In this document: piece after piece, positions 9,703 to 16,992 of the stretch | Layout of the letters: every line of letters starts with the position of its first letter | Position numbering within the stretch: position 1 is the stretch's first letter | DNA from: Chloroflexota bacterium | GTDB lineage: Bacteria > Chloroflexota > Anaerolineae > J036 > Brachytrichaceae | Reading direction: 5' to 3' | NCBI GenBank assembly: GCA_030550095.1 | Contig: JAUQQA010000013.1 | Span: 1 to 56,831, forward strand | DNA: 56,831 nt | Position numbers and translations under genes: made by a program | Notes under the pieces: generated by a model | The model's input: only the letters and a program-made list of their open reading frames with translations | Database searches by the model: none | Told to the model about the DNA's origin: nothing

Positions 9703-10317
9703 TCACTGCGCCTTTTTCGAGGCTGTTGGCGAATCCAGCACCTCGCGCAACACCTGCGCGATTTCCTCAGCCGGCAACCCATCCTGCAAGAAGTAAATCA
9801 GCCGCCCTTGCGGGTCGAGGACGTAGAAGAACGGCGCATGTGGCACCAGCACGCCCTCACGGTTTTCGTAGGCGTGGATGCCGAAACGCAGCGTCAGCTC
9901 GCGCATGACAGCACGCGGCGCTGTTACACCGACCACAGGGGCAGGCTGTGCAGCGATGTGCGCCTTGAGCGCCGCGGGGTTATCCTCGTGTTCGTCCACG
10001 CCCACGAGGATGAACGCGATCTCTGTGGCGCGTGCGCCGAGATCGCGCGCCACCGCGTTGAACGTCGGCAGCGCCTGCACGCAACCTTGTTCGCGGCAGC
10101 GCAGGTTCACAAATGCGATCAACGCTACTCTGCTGCGAAAGTCGCTCAGGCGCGTTGGTCTTCCTTCGTGATCCACCAGTGGCACATCTGGGGGCACGAT
10201 GGGATACTCCACCCGAATCGCGCGCGGGGGCAGCGTGGGCACAGGCTCTGGCACACCCGGCGCTGCACATCCGCCCAACACCAGCACAGCCGCAAGCGCC
10301 GTCATCACCTTGCGCAT
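9703..10317 (-). CDS. SCO1/SenC-like thioredoxin-fold lipoprotein
   Basis: A 204-residue protein starting at the ATG at 10317 with a lipoprotein signal (MRKVMTALAAVLVLGGC, Cys17). The thioredoxin-like fold shows PLVDHEGRPTRLSDFRSRV, then LIAFVNLRCREQGCVQALP, and the C-terminal VPHAPFFYVLDPQGRLIY with the conserved His (160). SCO proteins carry copper to the CuA site of cytochrome oxidase using a CX3C motif and a distal His. Here the cysteines (74 and 79) are spaced CX4C, which is unusual, so copper binding is likely but not certain, and a thiol-redox role is possible. The frame continues upstream to 10413, but only the 10317 start gives a lipobox at the right depth. No cytochrome oxidase gene is in the window. 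Confidence 0.75.
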   Translation of the reverse strand: MRKVMTALAAVLVLGGCAAPGVPEPVPTLPPRAIRVEYPIVPPDVPLVDHEGRPTRLSDFRSRVALIAFVNLRCREQGCVQALPTFNAVARDLGARATEIAFILVGVDEHEDNPAALKAHIAAQPAPVVGVTAPRAVMRELTLRFGIHAYENREGVLVPHAPFFYVLDPQGRLIYFLQDGLPAEEIAQVLREVLDSPTASKKAQ

Positions 10318-10382
10318 GGCGACTTGCACTTTTGCGCACTTGGATGAGCAAACCCTGAAAAGGAAAGACGCGAAGCTTGCCA

Positions 10383-10388
10383 TAGAAT
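10383..10388 (+). promoter_or_regulatory. Putative -10 box for the peptide-type permease pair
   Basis: TAGAAT lies 41 nt before the ATG at 10430. No matching -35 is evident. Confidence 0.3.
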
Positions 10389-10429
10389 CAGGGCAACAAA
10401 GCCCAAAACCCACACTGGTGACGTGTGCG

Positions 10430-11449
10430 ATGTCAGTGTTGAGCTACTTTCTGCGGCGGTTGATCGTAACCGTGCCGCTGTTGTTTTTGGTCACGCTGCT
10501 GGGGTTCACCATCACGTACTTGATCCCAGCCGACCCGCTCGCCATGGTGATCTCGGAACGCGCGATGGCGAACCCGCAAATCGTTCAGGCATATCGAGAG
10601 CGATGGGGACTGGATAAGCCGCCGCACGAGCGATACCTCACCTACGTGAGCAACCTGCTGCGCGGAGACCTGGGCGAATCCATCGTCACGCAGCAATCCG
10701 TTGCTGCAGACATCGCGCGCTACTTCCCGGCAACCGTTGAGCTCGCGATAGCGGCAACCCTCGTCGCCGTGACGTTCGGCGTGCCGCTTGGCATTCTCGC
10801 TGCTGTTTACCGCGAACGCCTGATCGATCACCTCGCGCGGCTGATCTCACTGATCGGCGTATGCGTGCCGGTGTTTTGGTTAGGGCTGCTAGCGCTCGCT
10901 TTGTTCTACTACCGCTTGCAGTGGATGCCCGGCCCTGGGCGCGTGAACGCGCGTCTGGAGCTGCCGCCGACCGTAACCGGTCTGCTCACCGTGGACAGCG
11001 TGCTGGCGGGGCGCATGGATGTGCTGGGCAGCGCGCTGCATCACCTCACGTTGCCAGCACTGGTGTTGGGTGCGTACAGCATGAGCCTGATCACGCGCAT
11101 CGTGCGCTCAGCCATGATTGAGGTGTTACAGCAAGACTACATCCGCGTCGCGCGCGCAAAAGGCTTGATCGAGCGCGTAGTGATCCTGCGCCATGCGCTG
11201 CGCAACGCTGCCCTGCCAGCGATCACCGCCATCGGTCTTTCCTTCGGCAACCTCATGGCAGGCGCGGTGATGACTGAGACCGTCTTCGCCTGGCCCGGCA
11301 TTGGGCGCTACGCGGTTGAGTCCGCAGCTAAGCTCGACTTTGCGCCGATCATGGGCGTGACGCTCCTCGTGGCGGTGATCTACATCGCGATCAACTTTTT
11401 GGTGGATCTTTCCTATGCGGTGCTCGACCCACGCATTCGCCTCTCTTAA
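10430..11449 (+). CDS. Peptide-type ABC permease (DppB/OppB family)
   Basis: A 339-residue permease with the DppB family hallmarks: the N-terminus SYFLRRLIVTVPLLFLVTLLGF, the conserved RGDLGESI, six membrane segments, the EAA loop YIRVARAKGLIERVVILRHALRNA near residue 235, and TVFAWPGIGRYAVE. Dipeptide, oligopeptide and nickel importers share this architecture. The preferred start is the ATG at 10430, since the longer frame (to 10199) runs into the divergent SCO gene. The dppC-like gene follows by 7 nt. No binding protein or ATPase gene is adjacent, so the substrate cannot be inferred. Confidence 0.9.
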   Translation: MSVLSYFLRRLIVTVPLLFLVTLLGFTITYLIPADPLAMVISERAMANPQIVQAYRERWGLDKPPHERYLTYVSNLLRGDLGESIVTQQSVAADIARYFPATVELAIAATLVAVTFGVPLGILAAVYRERLIDHLARLISLIGVCVPVFWLGLLALALFYYRLQWMPGPGRVNARLELPPTVTGLLTVDSVLAGRMDVLGSALHHLTLPALVLGAYSMSLITRIVRSAMIEVLQQDYIRVARAKGLIERVVILRHALRNAALPAITAIGLSFGNLMAGAVMTETVFAWPGIGRYAVESAAKLDFAPIMGVTLLVAVIYIAINFLVDLSYAVLDPRIRLS

Positions 11450-11456
11450 CTGAGCC

Positions 11457-12350
11457 ATGAGCCTTGCGACCACACTCCCTGGGCAAGCCCAAACCTTTGA
11501 TGAACGGTGGTTAGCCTTGCAGCGCGCAGCAAGCCGCTTTTTGCGCAATCGCTCAGCGACCATTGGCGCGAGCATCGTGTTGTTCTGGCTGGTGGTGGCG
11601 TTGCTGGCGCCGGTGATCGCGCCTTACTCGCCCACAGCGCAGCGCATCACCAATCGGCTTAAGCCGCCCAGCGCGCAACATCTCTTCGGCACCGACGAGC
11701 TGGGGCGCGACATCTTCAGCCGCGTGCTCCACGGCGCGCGCGTGTCGTTGCCGGTAGCGCTCGCAGTGGTCGTCATGACGAGCAGCGTGGGCATTTTGTT
11801 GGGTGCCGTAGCAGGCTACCTGGGCGGCTTCGTGGATGAGGTGATCATGCGCATTGCGGATGCGGTGCTGGCATTTCCCTCGCTCATCTTGGCGATCGCC
11901 ATCACCGCTGCGCTCGGACCAGGGTTGATCAACGCTGCGATCGCGGTGGCGTTGGTGCTCTGGCCTGAGTACGCACGGCTAATCCGCAGCCGCGTGATCG
12001 CGCTGCGCGAGATGGAGTTCGTCACGGCTGCAACGGCGCTGGGCGTCTCACGACGACGCACGCTGTTCAAGCACATCCTTCCCAACGCGCTGCCCATCAT
12101 GCTCGTCAAGGTCAGCCTCGACATGGGCAATGCGATCTTGCTGGCTGCTTCGCTTTCGTTCGTCGGGCTTGGCGCCGTGCCGCCCACGCCAGAGTGGGGC
12201 GCGATGATTGCAGCAGGGCGACACAAGTTCTTTGAGTGGTGGTTAGCGGCGTTCCCAGGCCTGGCGATCTTTACCGCAGTAGTCGGCTTCAACTTTCTTG
12301 GCGATGGGCTGCGCGATTTGCTCGACCCGCGCATGCGCCGCCGCGGCTAA
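11457..12350 (+). CDS. Peptide-type ABC permease (DppC/OppC family)
   Basis: A 297-residue partner of the previous permease. It has the N-terminal cytoplasmic stretch typical of DppC, then FGTDELGRDIFSRVLHGARVSL, six membrane segments, an EAA-like loop EFVTAATALGVSRRRTLFKHILPNALP near residue 185-210, and a C-terminus DLLDPRMRRRG. The two permeases would form a heterodimeric importer. The gene stops 7 nt before a tRNA gene on the opposite strand, so the operon ends here and partner subunits must be encoded elsewhere. Confidence 0.9.
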   Translation: MSLATTLPGQAQTFDERWLALQRAASRFLRNRSATIGASIVLFWLVVALLAPVIAPYSPTAQRITNRLKPPSAQHLFGTDELGRDIFSRVLHGARVSLPVALAVVVMTSSVGILLGAVAGYLGGFVDEVIMRIADAVLAFPSLILAIAITAALGPGLINAAIAVALVLWPEYARLIRSRVIALREMEFVTAATALGVSRRRTLFKHILPNALPIMLVKVSLDMGNAILLAASLSFVGLGAVPPTPEWGAMIAAGRHKFFEWWLAAFPGLAIFTAVVGFNFLGDGLRDLLDPRMRRRG

Positions 12351-12357
12351 TAAAAAA

Positions 12358-12430
12358 TGCCGACGGTCAGACTCGAACTGACGACCCCGCGATTTTCAGT
12401 CGCGTGCTCTACCAACTGAGCTACATCGGC
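12358..12430 (-). tRNA. tRNA-Phe (GAA)
   Basis: A 73-nt cloverleaf can be drawn: acceptor GCCGATG/CGTCGGC, D stem GCTC/GAGC, anticodon stem CGCGA/TCGCG with loop CTGAAAA (anticodon GAA), variable loop GGGTC, and T stem GTCAG/CTGAC with loop TTCGAGT. The discriminator is A, and CCA is not encoded. Six T on the minus strand (12352-12357) follow at once and may terminate transcription. Confidence 0.97.
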
Positions 12431-12442
12431 TTGTGTGTTGGG

Positions 12443-12448
12443 ATTATA
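12443..12448 (-). promoter_or_regulatory. tRNA-Phe promoter -10
   Basis: TATAAT on the minus strand, 12 nt upstream of the tRNA 5' end. TTGCGC at 12470..12465 with a 16-bp spacer is a possible -35. Confidence 0.65.
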
Positions 12449-12502
12449 CCTTGCCTGCGCGGCAGCGCAACGCGCATAACGACGCTGAGTTTAGCTCATC
12501 GT

Positions 12503-12508
12503 TATAAT
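12503..12508 (+). promoter_or_regulatory. -10 box of the LysM-CAP gene, leaderless
   Basis: A perfect TATAAT ends 6 nt before the ATG at 12515, so transcription should begin at or next to the start codon. There is no Shine-Dalgarno sequence. Confidence 0.65.
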
Positions 12509-12514
12509 CGCCGC

Positions 12515-13387
12515 ATGCTAAGAAAAGCTGCAAGCTTACTGCTGCTTGCTGCTTGGCTTGCGGGCGTTGCCTCGCCCGCCCACGCACAGAGCACCGCGAG
12601 CTGCCAAGAGCACCTCGTGCAGAGCGGCGATACCCTCCTAGCGATTGCCCTGCGCTACAACACGAGCGTGCGCGCGCTGCAAGCTGCGAACAACTTGAGC
12701 AATCCCGACCTCCTGCGCGTCGGTCAGCGCCTATGCGTGCCCATTGCTGCGCCCGCGGCGTCCACCGTCCACGTCGTCCAAGCGGGCGACACTTTGCTCG
12801 CGCTTGCGCTCCGCTACGGGGTCTCGCTTGATGCGCTTGTGCGCGTCAACAACCTGAGCGATCCCAACCGCCTTGCCGTCGGTCAACGCTTGTTGATCCC
12901 TGTTGAGAACAACGCCACAGCTCCTTCGCAGCCTGCCGCTTTGCCGGCTGTTCCCGCAGCATCCGTCGTGCCTTCATCAGCCTCGTCGGCGGACATTGAG
13001 GCGATGCGCCGAGCGCTCTTGGAGCTTTACAACCAAGCGCGCCAGGCAAACGGACTTGCACCGTTGAGCTACTCGCCAGTGCTGGAAAGTGCCGCGCAAG
13101 CGCACGCTGAGGATTGCGCGCGGCGCGGCGCTTGTAGCCACATTGGCTCCGACGGCTCGCGCAGCAGCCAGCGCATCGCGCGCGCTGGCTACGCAGGTCG
13201 CTTCACAGGCGAGAACTGGGTGTGGGCGCGCACGCCAGAGCAGGCGTTCACTTGGTGGTATCACCGCGAGATGCCCGACGGCCCTCATCTGCGCAACATC
13301 CTCTCGCCACATTACCGCGAAGTTGGCTTCGGCATTGCGCCTGCGTATGGCGGCGCGTTTTACTTCATTGCGAATTTCGGCGGCTAG
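12515..13387 (+). CDS. Secreted protein with two LysM repeats and a CAP/SCP domain
   Basis: A 290-residue protein with a Sec signal peptide (about 1-24, ending PAHAQS). LysM repeats follow at about 31-76 (HLVQSGDTLLAIALRYNTS) and 82-127 (HVVQAGDTLLALALRYGVS), then a Pro/Ala/Ser linker and a C-terminal CAP domain (about 168-290). The CAP domain shows LLELYNQARQANGLAPLSY, AQAHAEDCARRG, GENWVWA and HLRNILSPHYREVGFG. LysM binds peptidoglycan, and CAP domains in bacteria are found in wall-associated and sporulation-type proteins of mostly unknown activity. The longer frame to 12236 crosses the tRNA and is rejected. The gene overlaps ybeY tail to tail by 23 bp. Confidence 0.92.
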   Translation: MLRKAASLLLLAAWLAGVASPAHAQSTASCQEHLVQSGDTLLAIALRYNTSVRALQAANNLSNPDLLRVGQRLCVPIAAPAASTVHVVQAGDTLLALALRYGVSLDALVRVNNLSDPNRLAVGQRLLIPVENNATAPSQPAALPAVPAASVVPSSASSADIEAMRRALLELYNQARQANGLAPLSYSPVLESAAQAHAEDCARRGACSHIGSDGSRSSQRIARAGYAGRFTGENWVWARTPEQAFTWWYHREMPDGPHLRNILSPHYREVGFGIAPAYGGAFYFIANFGG

Positions 13388-13892
13388 CCGCGTTGCGCAA
13401 CGGATTCGGGCGACCAAGCTGCGCAAACGCCAAATCCTGCATTCGCCACATCCGCCGACGCTGTGCCAGCGTGTGGTGATCGAAGCCTAACAAGTGGAGC
13501 ACGCCGTGGATCACCAGTAAGCGTAGCTCGTCTTCAGGCGCGTGTCCGTGCTCTGCGGCTTGGGCATACACGCGCTCCATTGAGATGGCGAGGTCGCCGA
13601 GGTGAAAGGGGATTTCGTCTGCGCCTGGCGGCGTGATCCACACCCCTTCGCGCAGCGCCTCGGTGCCGAAAGAGAGCACGTCAGTAGGCGCATCCTTGCC
13701 GCGAAAGCGGCGGTTGAGCGCACGAAGCTCTGCATCGTCGGTGAGGCGCACAGCAAGCGCAACGGGATGCGCCAGGCGCACCTGCGCGAGCGCTGCCTCT
13801 GCTGCGGCGCGCACCAGGGCGCTTAGCCCCTGTTGGCGAAAACGCGCGCGCACGTGAACCTCAATGTGCGGCTTGCTCAAGACGTTGCCCAC
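13365..13892 (-). CDS. ybeY: YbeY endoribonuclease / rRNA maturation factor
   Basis: A 175-residue protein with the zinc-binding signature VIHGVLHLLGFDH (HX3HX5H, near residue 130) and the family stretches LNRRFRGKDAPTDVLSF and HLGDLAISMERV. YbeY processes 16S rRNA 3' ends and takes part in ribosome quality control. The C-terminus is about 15 residues longer than most homologues. The GTG at 13892 overlaps the preceding HD-protein stop by 16 bp; a TTG at 13880 is an alternative start. The pairing of an HD-domain protein with ybeY is common in bacteria. Confidence 0.93.
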   Translation of the reverse strand: MGNVLSKPHIEVHVRARFRQQGLSALVRAAAEAALAQVRLAHPVALAVRLTDDAELRALNRRFRGKDAPTDVLSFGTEALREGVWITPPGADEIPFHLGDLAISMERVYAQAAEHGHAPEDELRLLVIHGVLHLLGFDHHTLAQRRRMWRMQDLAFAQLGRPNPLRNAASRRNSQ

Positions 13893-16003
13893 TCCTCCTT
13901 CACCTCAGGCAAGGCAGCGCGTTTTGTGTCGCTCAAGGTGGGATAGTGAAGGCGCGGGTGATACATGCCGCGCAGCGTCTCGAGAAAAGAGTGACGCACC
14001 ACTTCCAGATCGCGCAACGTGAGCGGGCTTTCGTCGAGCTGGTGATCAGCAAGACGATCTGCAAACACGCGCTGGATCACAGCTTCAACTTCTTCCACGC
14101 TGGTGCAGCGCGCAGCGCGCACCGCAGCCTCCGTGCCATCGGCTAACATGACCAACGCGGTCTCCTTGCTGCGCGGCTTCGGCCCAGGATAGCGAAATTG
14201 CTCGGGATCCGTATCTCCTTGCTGGAGCGCCACGGCGTACTGGTATGAGGTCAATGTTGTGCCGTGATGCTCCGCGATGAAATCACGGAGGCGATGTGGC
14301 AGATGGTAGCGCGCTGCCAGCTTCAAGCCCTCCGTCACGTGCTGGCGCAGGATCGCCGAGCTGGTGTAGGGATCAAGCTGATCGTGTGGGTTGACGCCTT
14401 CAAACTGATTCTCGATGAAAAACTGTGGATTGACGAGCTTGCCGATGTCGTGAAAGTAAGCGCCGACGCGCGTGAGCAGTGCATCTGCGCCAATGCGTTC
14501 GGCAGCTTGTTCCGCCAAGTTTGCCACCATGAGGCTGTGGTGGTAAGTGCCTGGCGCCTTGACCACCATCTCGCGCAGCAGCGGATGCGAAAGACGGGAT
14601 AGCTCTGTAAGCTGGACGACGCTGAGCACGTCGAAAACAGCGCCCGCAAGAAACAACACCGCTAACGCAATGCCGGCAGCGACCACGCCGCCCAAGACGC
14701 TTGCCAACGCGCGCGTGGCGAGCGACGCCCACCCCTCAGCCTCCACAAGCGGCACTCCCAGCGCCAACACCATCGCCGCCTGGACCGACCCAGCGACTGC
14801 GCTGGCGCGCAGTAGTTGTCCGAGGCGCTCCGCGCGTCCAAGCGAGAGCACCGCGAGCGTGCCGCTTATGGCGAAGGTGATCACCATCTCAAGCGGTCGC
14901 TCCAGCCCCATCCCTGCGAGCACGCCGACTATCGTCGCTGCGATCACGCCGCTCAACGGGCCTAACCACGTTGCAACCACAAGTGCCGTTGCTGAGAGCG
15001 GCGTAAGAAACGGCAACACGCCTTGACTCGGCAAGAGCCAACGCGACAACGCAACAACAACCACGATCAACACCATGCTGAGCCACACGGTGCGCAACGA
15101 GCGCCCTGCCGATAGCGGGTGCAACGCAGCGCGGAGAAAGCTCAGCAATGCAACAACGCTTATAAGCGCAGCGCTGAGCAACGTGGCAAGGCTCAACGTG
15201 GGGCGGCTCAAGTTAAACTTCTCCAGCGCTTCAAGCTCCAACGCGCCGATGATCTGCCCGCTGCGCACGATGATCTGGTTGGCCTCGTATGTGCGCTCGA
15301 TGGGCTTAACGCTCTCGCGTGCAGCCTTGCGCGCTGCCTCGGTGGCTGCGGCGTCGTAGTTGGTGTTCGTGACCAGCAACGCGCTAGCAAGCTGATACAC
15401 CACCTCAGCCTCCTCGGGCGACAAACTTAAGCTGATGTACTGCCCCAAGCCAGCGCGCACCTTGTCGAGGTTGTCGGGGTGAATGGGCGTGCGCAACACA
15501 GTGTCGAGGACGCTCAGCACTTGTGAGGCGACGCGCCCCCACTGCGCATCGTTGAACCGCAAGATCGCCAGCGCCGTGTTCTCAGGGAGCTGGTCGAGCG
15601 CTTCGAGCGCGCGCAGACGTGCCAATCGCTCAGCCTCGCTCAGGTCTGGTTCGGCGCGCAACACGCGGATGCGGTCCAGCAAGGCGAGCGCGGTTGAAAG
15701 TTGACGACGCGCGATCTGCGCGTCAGGCGGCGTGAAGATCGGCGCCACGCTCGCTTCCGCCAAATCGCGCTGGCGGTTGGTCTCGACCTCGCTGATGTAG
15801 GTGAGGCGATAGGGAGCGCGGATGTCCATCGTGGCGACATCGCCGCGGCTATAAGCGATGCCGCTGCCCACGATGTAGCGCACCAGTTGCGCCGCCGTCA
15901 GGCCCACAACGCCAACGCTGAACAGCAGCACGATCGCCGCTGTGCGCTGGTGATGTGCAAGCCACAAGCGCCAACTTGCAGGCGCATCTGCACGCAGTTT
16001 CAT
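13877..16003 (-). CDS. pgpH: PgpH-type 7TM-HD cyclic-di-AMP phosphodiesterase
   Basis: A 708-residue protein. One N-terminal membrane helix (about 18-40) is followed by an extracellular domain (about 45-260), a block of about seven membrane segments (265-465) and a cytoplasmic HD domain (about 475-640). Metal-binding residues are visible in YHHSLMVANLAE, AYFHDIGKLVNPQFF, and the distal His in FIAEHHGTTL. This is the 7TMR-HD architecture of PgpH, which hydrolyses c-di-AMP. It lies directly upstream of ybeY, with overlap. The acidic C-terminal tail is a little longer than usual. Confidence 0.92.
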   Translation of the reverse strand: MKLRADAPASWRLWLAHHQRTAAIVLLFSVGVVGLTAAQLVRYIVGSGIAYSRGDVATMDIRAPYRLTYISEVETNRQRDLAEASVAPIFTPPDAQIARRQLSTALALLDRIRVLRAEPDLSEAERLARLRALEALDQLPENTALAILRFNDAQWGRVASQVLSVLDTVLRTPIHPDNLDKVRAGLGQYISLSLSPEEAEVVYQLASALLVTNTNYDAAATEAARKAARESVKPIERTYEANQIIVRSGQIIGALELEALEKFNLSRPTLSLATLLSAALISVVALLSFLRAALHPLSAGRSLRTVWLSMVLIVVVVALSRWLLPSQGVLPFLTPLSATALVVATWLGPLSGVIAATIVGVLAGMGLERPLEMVITFAISGTLAVLSLGRAERLGQLLRASAVAGSVQAAMVLALGVPLVEAEGWASLATRALASVLGGVVAAGIALAVLFLAGAVFDVLSVVQLTELSRLSHPLLREMVVKAPGTYHHSLMVANLAEQAAERIGADALLTRVGAYFHDIGKLVNPQFFIENQFEGVNPHDQLDPYTSSAILRQHVTEGLKLAARYHLPHRLRDFIAEHHGTTLTSYQYAVALQQGDTDPEQFRYPGPKPRSKETALVMLADGTEAAVRAARCTSVEEVEAVIQRVFADRLADHQLDESPLTLRDLEVVRHSFLETLRGMYHPRLHYPTLSDTKRAALPEVKEEWATS

Positions 16004-16066
16004 GATCGCGCTCTCTCAGCAAAAAGCTAAATTCGCCGCTGCGCCCGTGCGCAGCAAAATAACCAA

Positions 16067-16537
16067 TCAGCCCGAGAGCAGCGCGCGCACGATTTCGCTC
16101 ACCAGCTTCCCATCTGCGACGTCTTTGACCTTCGGCTGCAACACCTTCATCACGGCGCCCATCTGCTTGGCTGAAGTCGCACCGACTTCGGCGATGGCTT
16201 GGCGCGCAAGCGCTTCGATTTCTTCGCGGCTAAGCTGGCGCGGCAGAAAACTGCGCAGCACCTCCAACTCAGCCTCTTGCTGGGCAGCGAGATCCTCTCG
16301 ACCCGCCTTGCGCGCCTCTTGCAGCGATTCCTCGTGCTGTTTGATCTCGCGCCGAATGAGGGCAAGGATGTCGCTATCGCTCAGCACGCCACCGCGCCCA
16401 TCTGCGCGCGCGTTGACCTCTTCGTTCTTGATGCTTGCAACCAGCAAGCGCAATGCGGTGCGCTGCGCTTCGTTGCCACTGCGCATCGCTTCCTTCAGCG
16501 CATCTTGGATCCGTTGCTTGAGCGTTGGCTGCTCCAT
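16067..16537 (-). CDS. GatB/YqeY domain protein
   Basis: A 156-residue soluble protein of the YqeY family, related to the tail domain of GatB. Typical stretches are the N-terminal LKQRIQDALKEAMRSGNEAQRTALRLLVASIKNEE and the C-terminal TSAKQMGAVMKVLQPKVKDVADGKLVSEIVR. The family length is matched (about 148). Function is not firmly known; a link to tRNA-dependent amidation or translation is assumed from homology. It follows rpsU, a common partnership, but a strong terminator separates them and it appears to have its own promoter. Confidence 0.92.
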   Translation of the reverse strand: MEQPTLKQRIQDALKEAMRSGNEAQRTALRLLVASIKNEEVNARADGRGGVLSDSDILALIRREIKQHEESLQEARKAGREDLAAQQEAELEVLRSFLPRQLSREEIEALARQAIAEVGATSAKQMGAVMKVLQPKVKDVADGKLVSEIVRALLSG

Positions 16538-16549
16538 AGGCTATGTGGA

Positions 16550-16555
16550 ATGATA
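16550..16555 (-). promoter_or_regulatory. -10 box of the yqeY-like gene
   Basis: TATCAT on the minus strand ends 12 nt before the ATG at 16537 and follows the rpsU terminator, which predicts a 5' UTR of about 5 nt. Confidence 0.45.
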
Positions 16556-16559
16556 AACG

Positions 16560-16590
16560 AAAAAACGAGGGCGTTGTGCAATCGCCCTCG
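16560..16590 (-). terminator. rho-independent terminator of rpsU
   Basis: A perfect 8-bp stem CGAGGGCG/CGCCCTCG with a 9-nt loop is followed on the minus strand by six T. It lies 45 nt downstream of the rpsU stop. Confidence 0.9.
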
Positions 16591-16634
16591 TGAGGTCAAG
16601 AGGCTCAAAGGAGAAAGGCGGGTGCGCGTTCGCC

Positions 16635-16841
16635 TTAACTTTCAGGTTGGGCGAACTTCATCGTCTGGCGCCGGCTCTTGCGCAGCTTTGCTGCGCGCTT
16701 GCGCTTGTTGATCACGCTCGGCTTTTCAAAGAAGCGACGGTTGCGCACCTCGATCAAGATGCGATTGCCCTGAACAATCTTGTTGAAGCGCCGCAGCGCC
16801 GACTCAAACGATTCGTCGTCTTCAACGATCACGCGAGCCAC
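16635..16841 (-). CDS. rpsU: Ribosomal protein bS21
   Basis: A 68-residue basic protein with the bS21 core VARVIVEDDESFESALRRF, then FFEKPSVINKRKRAAKLRKSRRQ. bS21 sits in the 30S head/platform near the anti-Shine-Dalgarno. A TTG (16844) and a GTG (16841) are adjacent; the GTG gives the usual N-terminus and has AAGGTG 5 nt upstream. It is monocistronic by the downstream terminator and has a long leader with a palindrome. The presence of bS21 in a genome with many leaderless starts is worth noting. Confidence 0.93.
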   Translation of the reverse strand: MARVIVEDDESFESALRRFNKIVQGNRILIEVRNRRFFEKPSVINKRKRAAKLRKSRRQTMKFAQPES

Positions 16842-16868
16842 CAAATCACCTTCTTTTTGTCCATGATT

Positions 16869-16904
16869 TTCAGGCGAGCGCCTGAAGGAACATTGGGCAT
16901 TATA
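16869..16904 (-). promoter_or_regulatory. rpsU promoter and leader palindrome
   Basis: TATAAT lies on the minus strand at 16904..16899. Downstream, in the leader, is an 18-bp near-perfect palindrome at 16886..16869 (arms TTCAGGCG and CGCCTGAA). Its position just after the transcription start would suit an operator or an mRNA hairpin before the bS21 start. Confidence 0.55.
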
Positions 16905-16992
16905 CCTAGCTAACGTCGCCTAGCTTCCTCCGCGCTTGCGCCGAATTTGCTGTTACACTTTGCACCATCCCCACACGCCCAAACGAAGCCCC

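Noticed and set aside
12236-12514. N-terminal extension of the LysM-CAP protein
   Set aside because: It would read through the tRNA-Phe gene; the signal peptide and promoter place the start at 12515.
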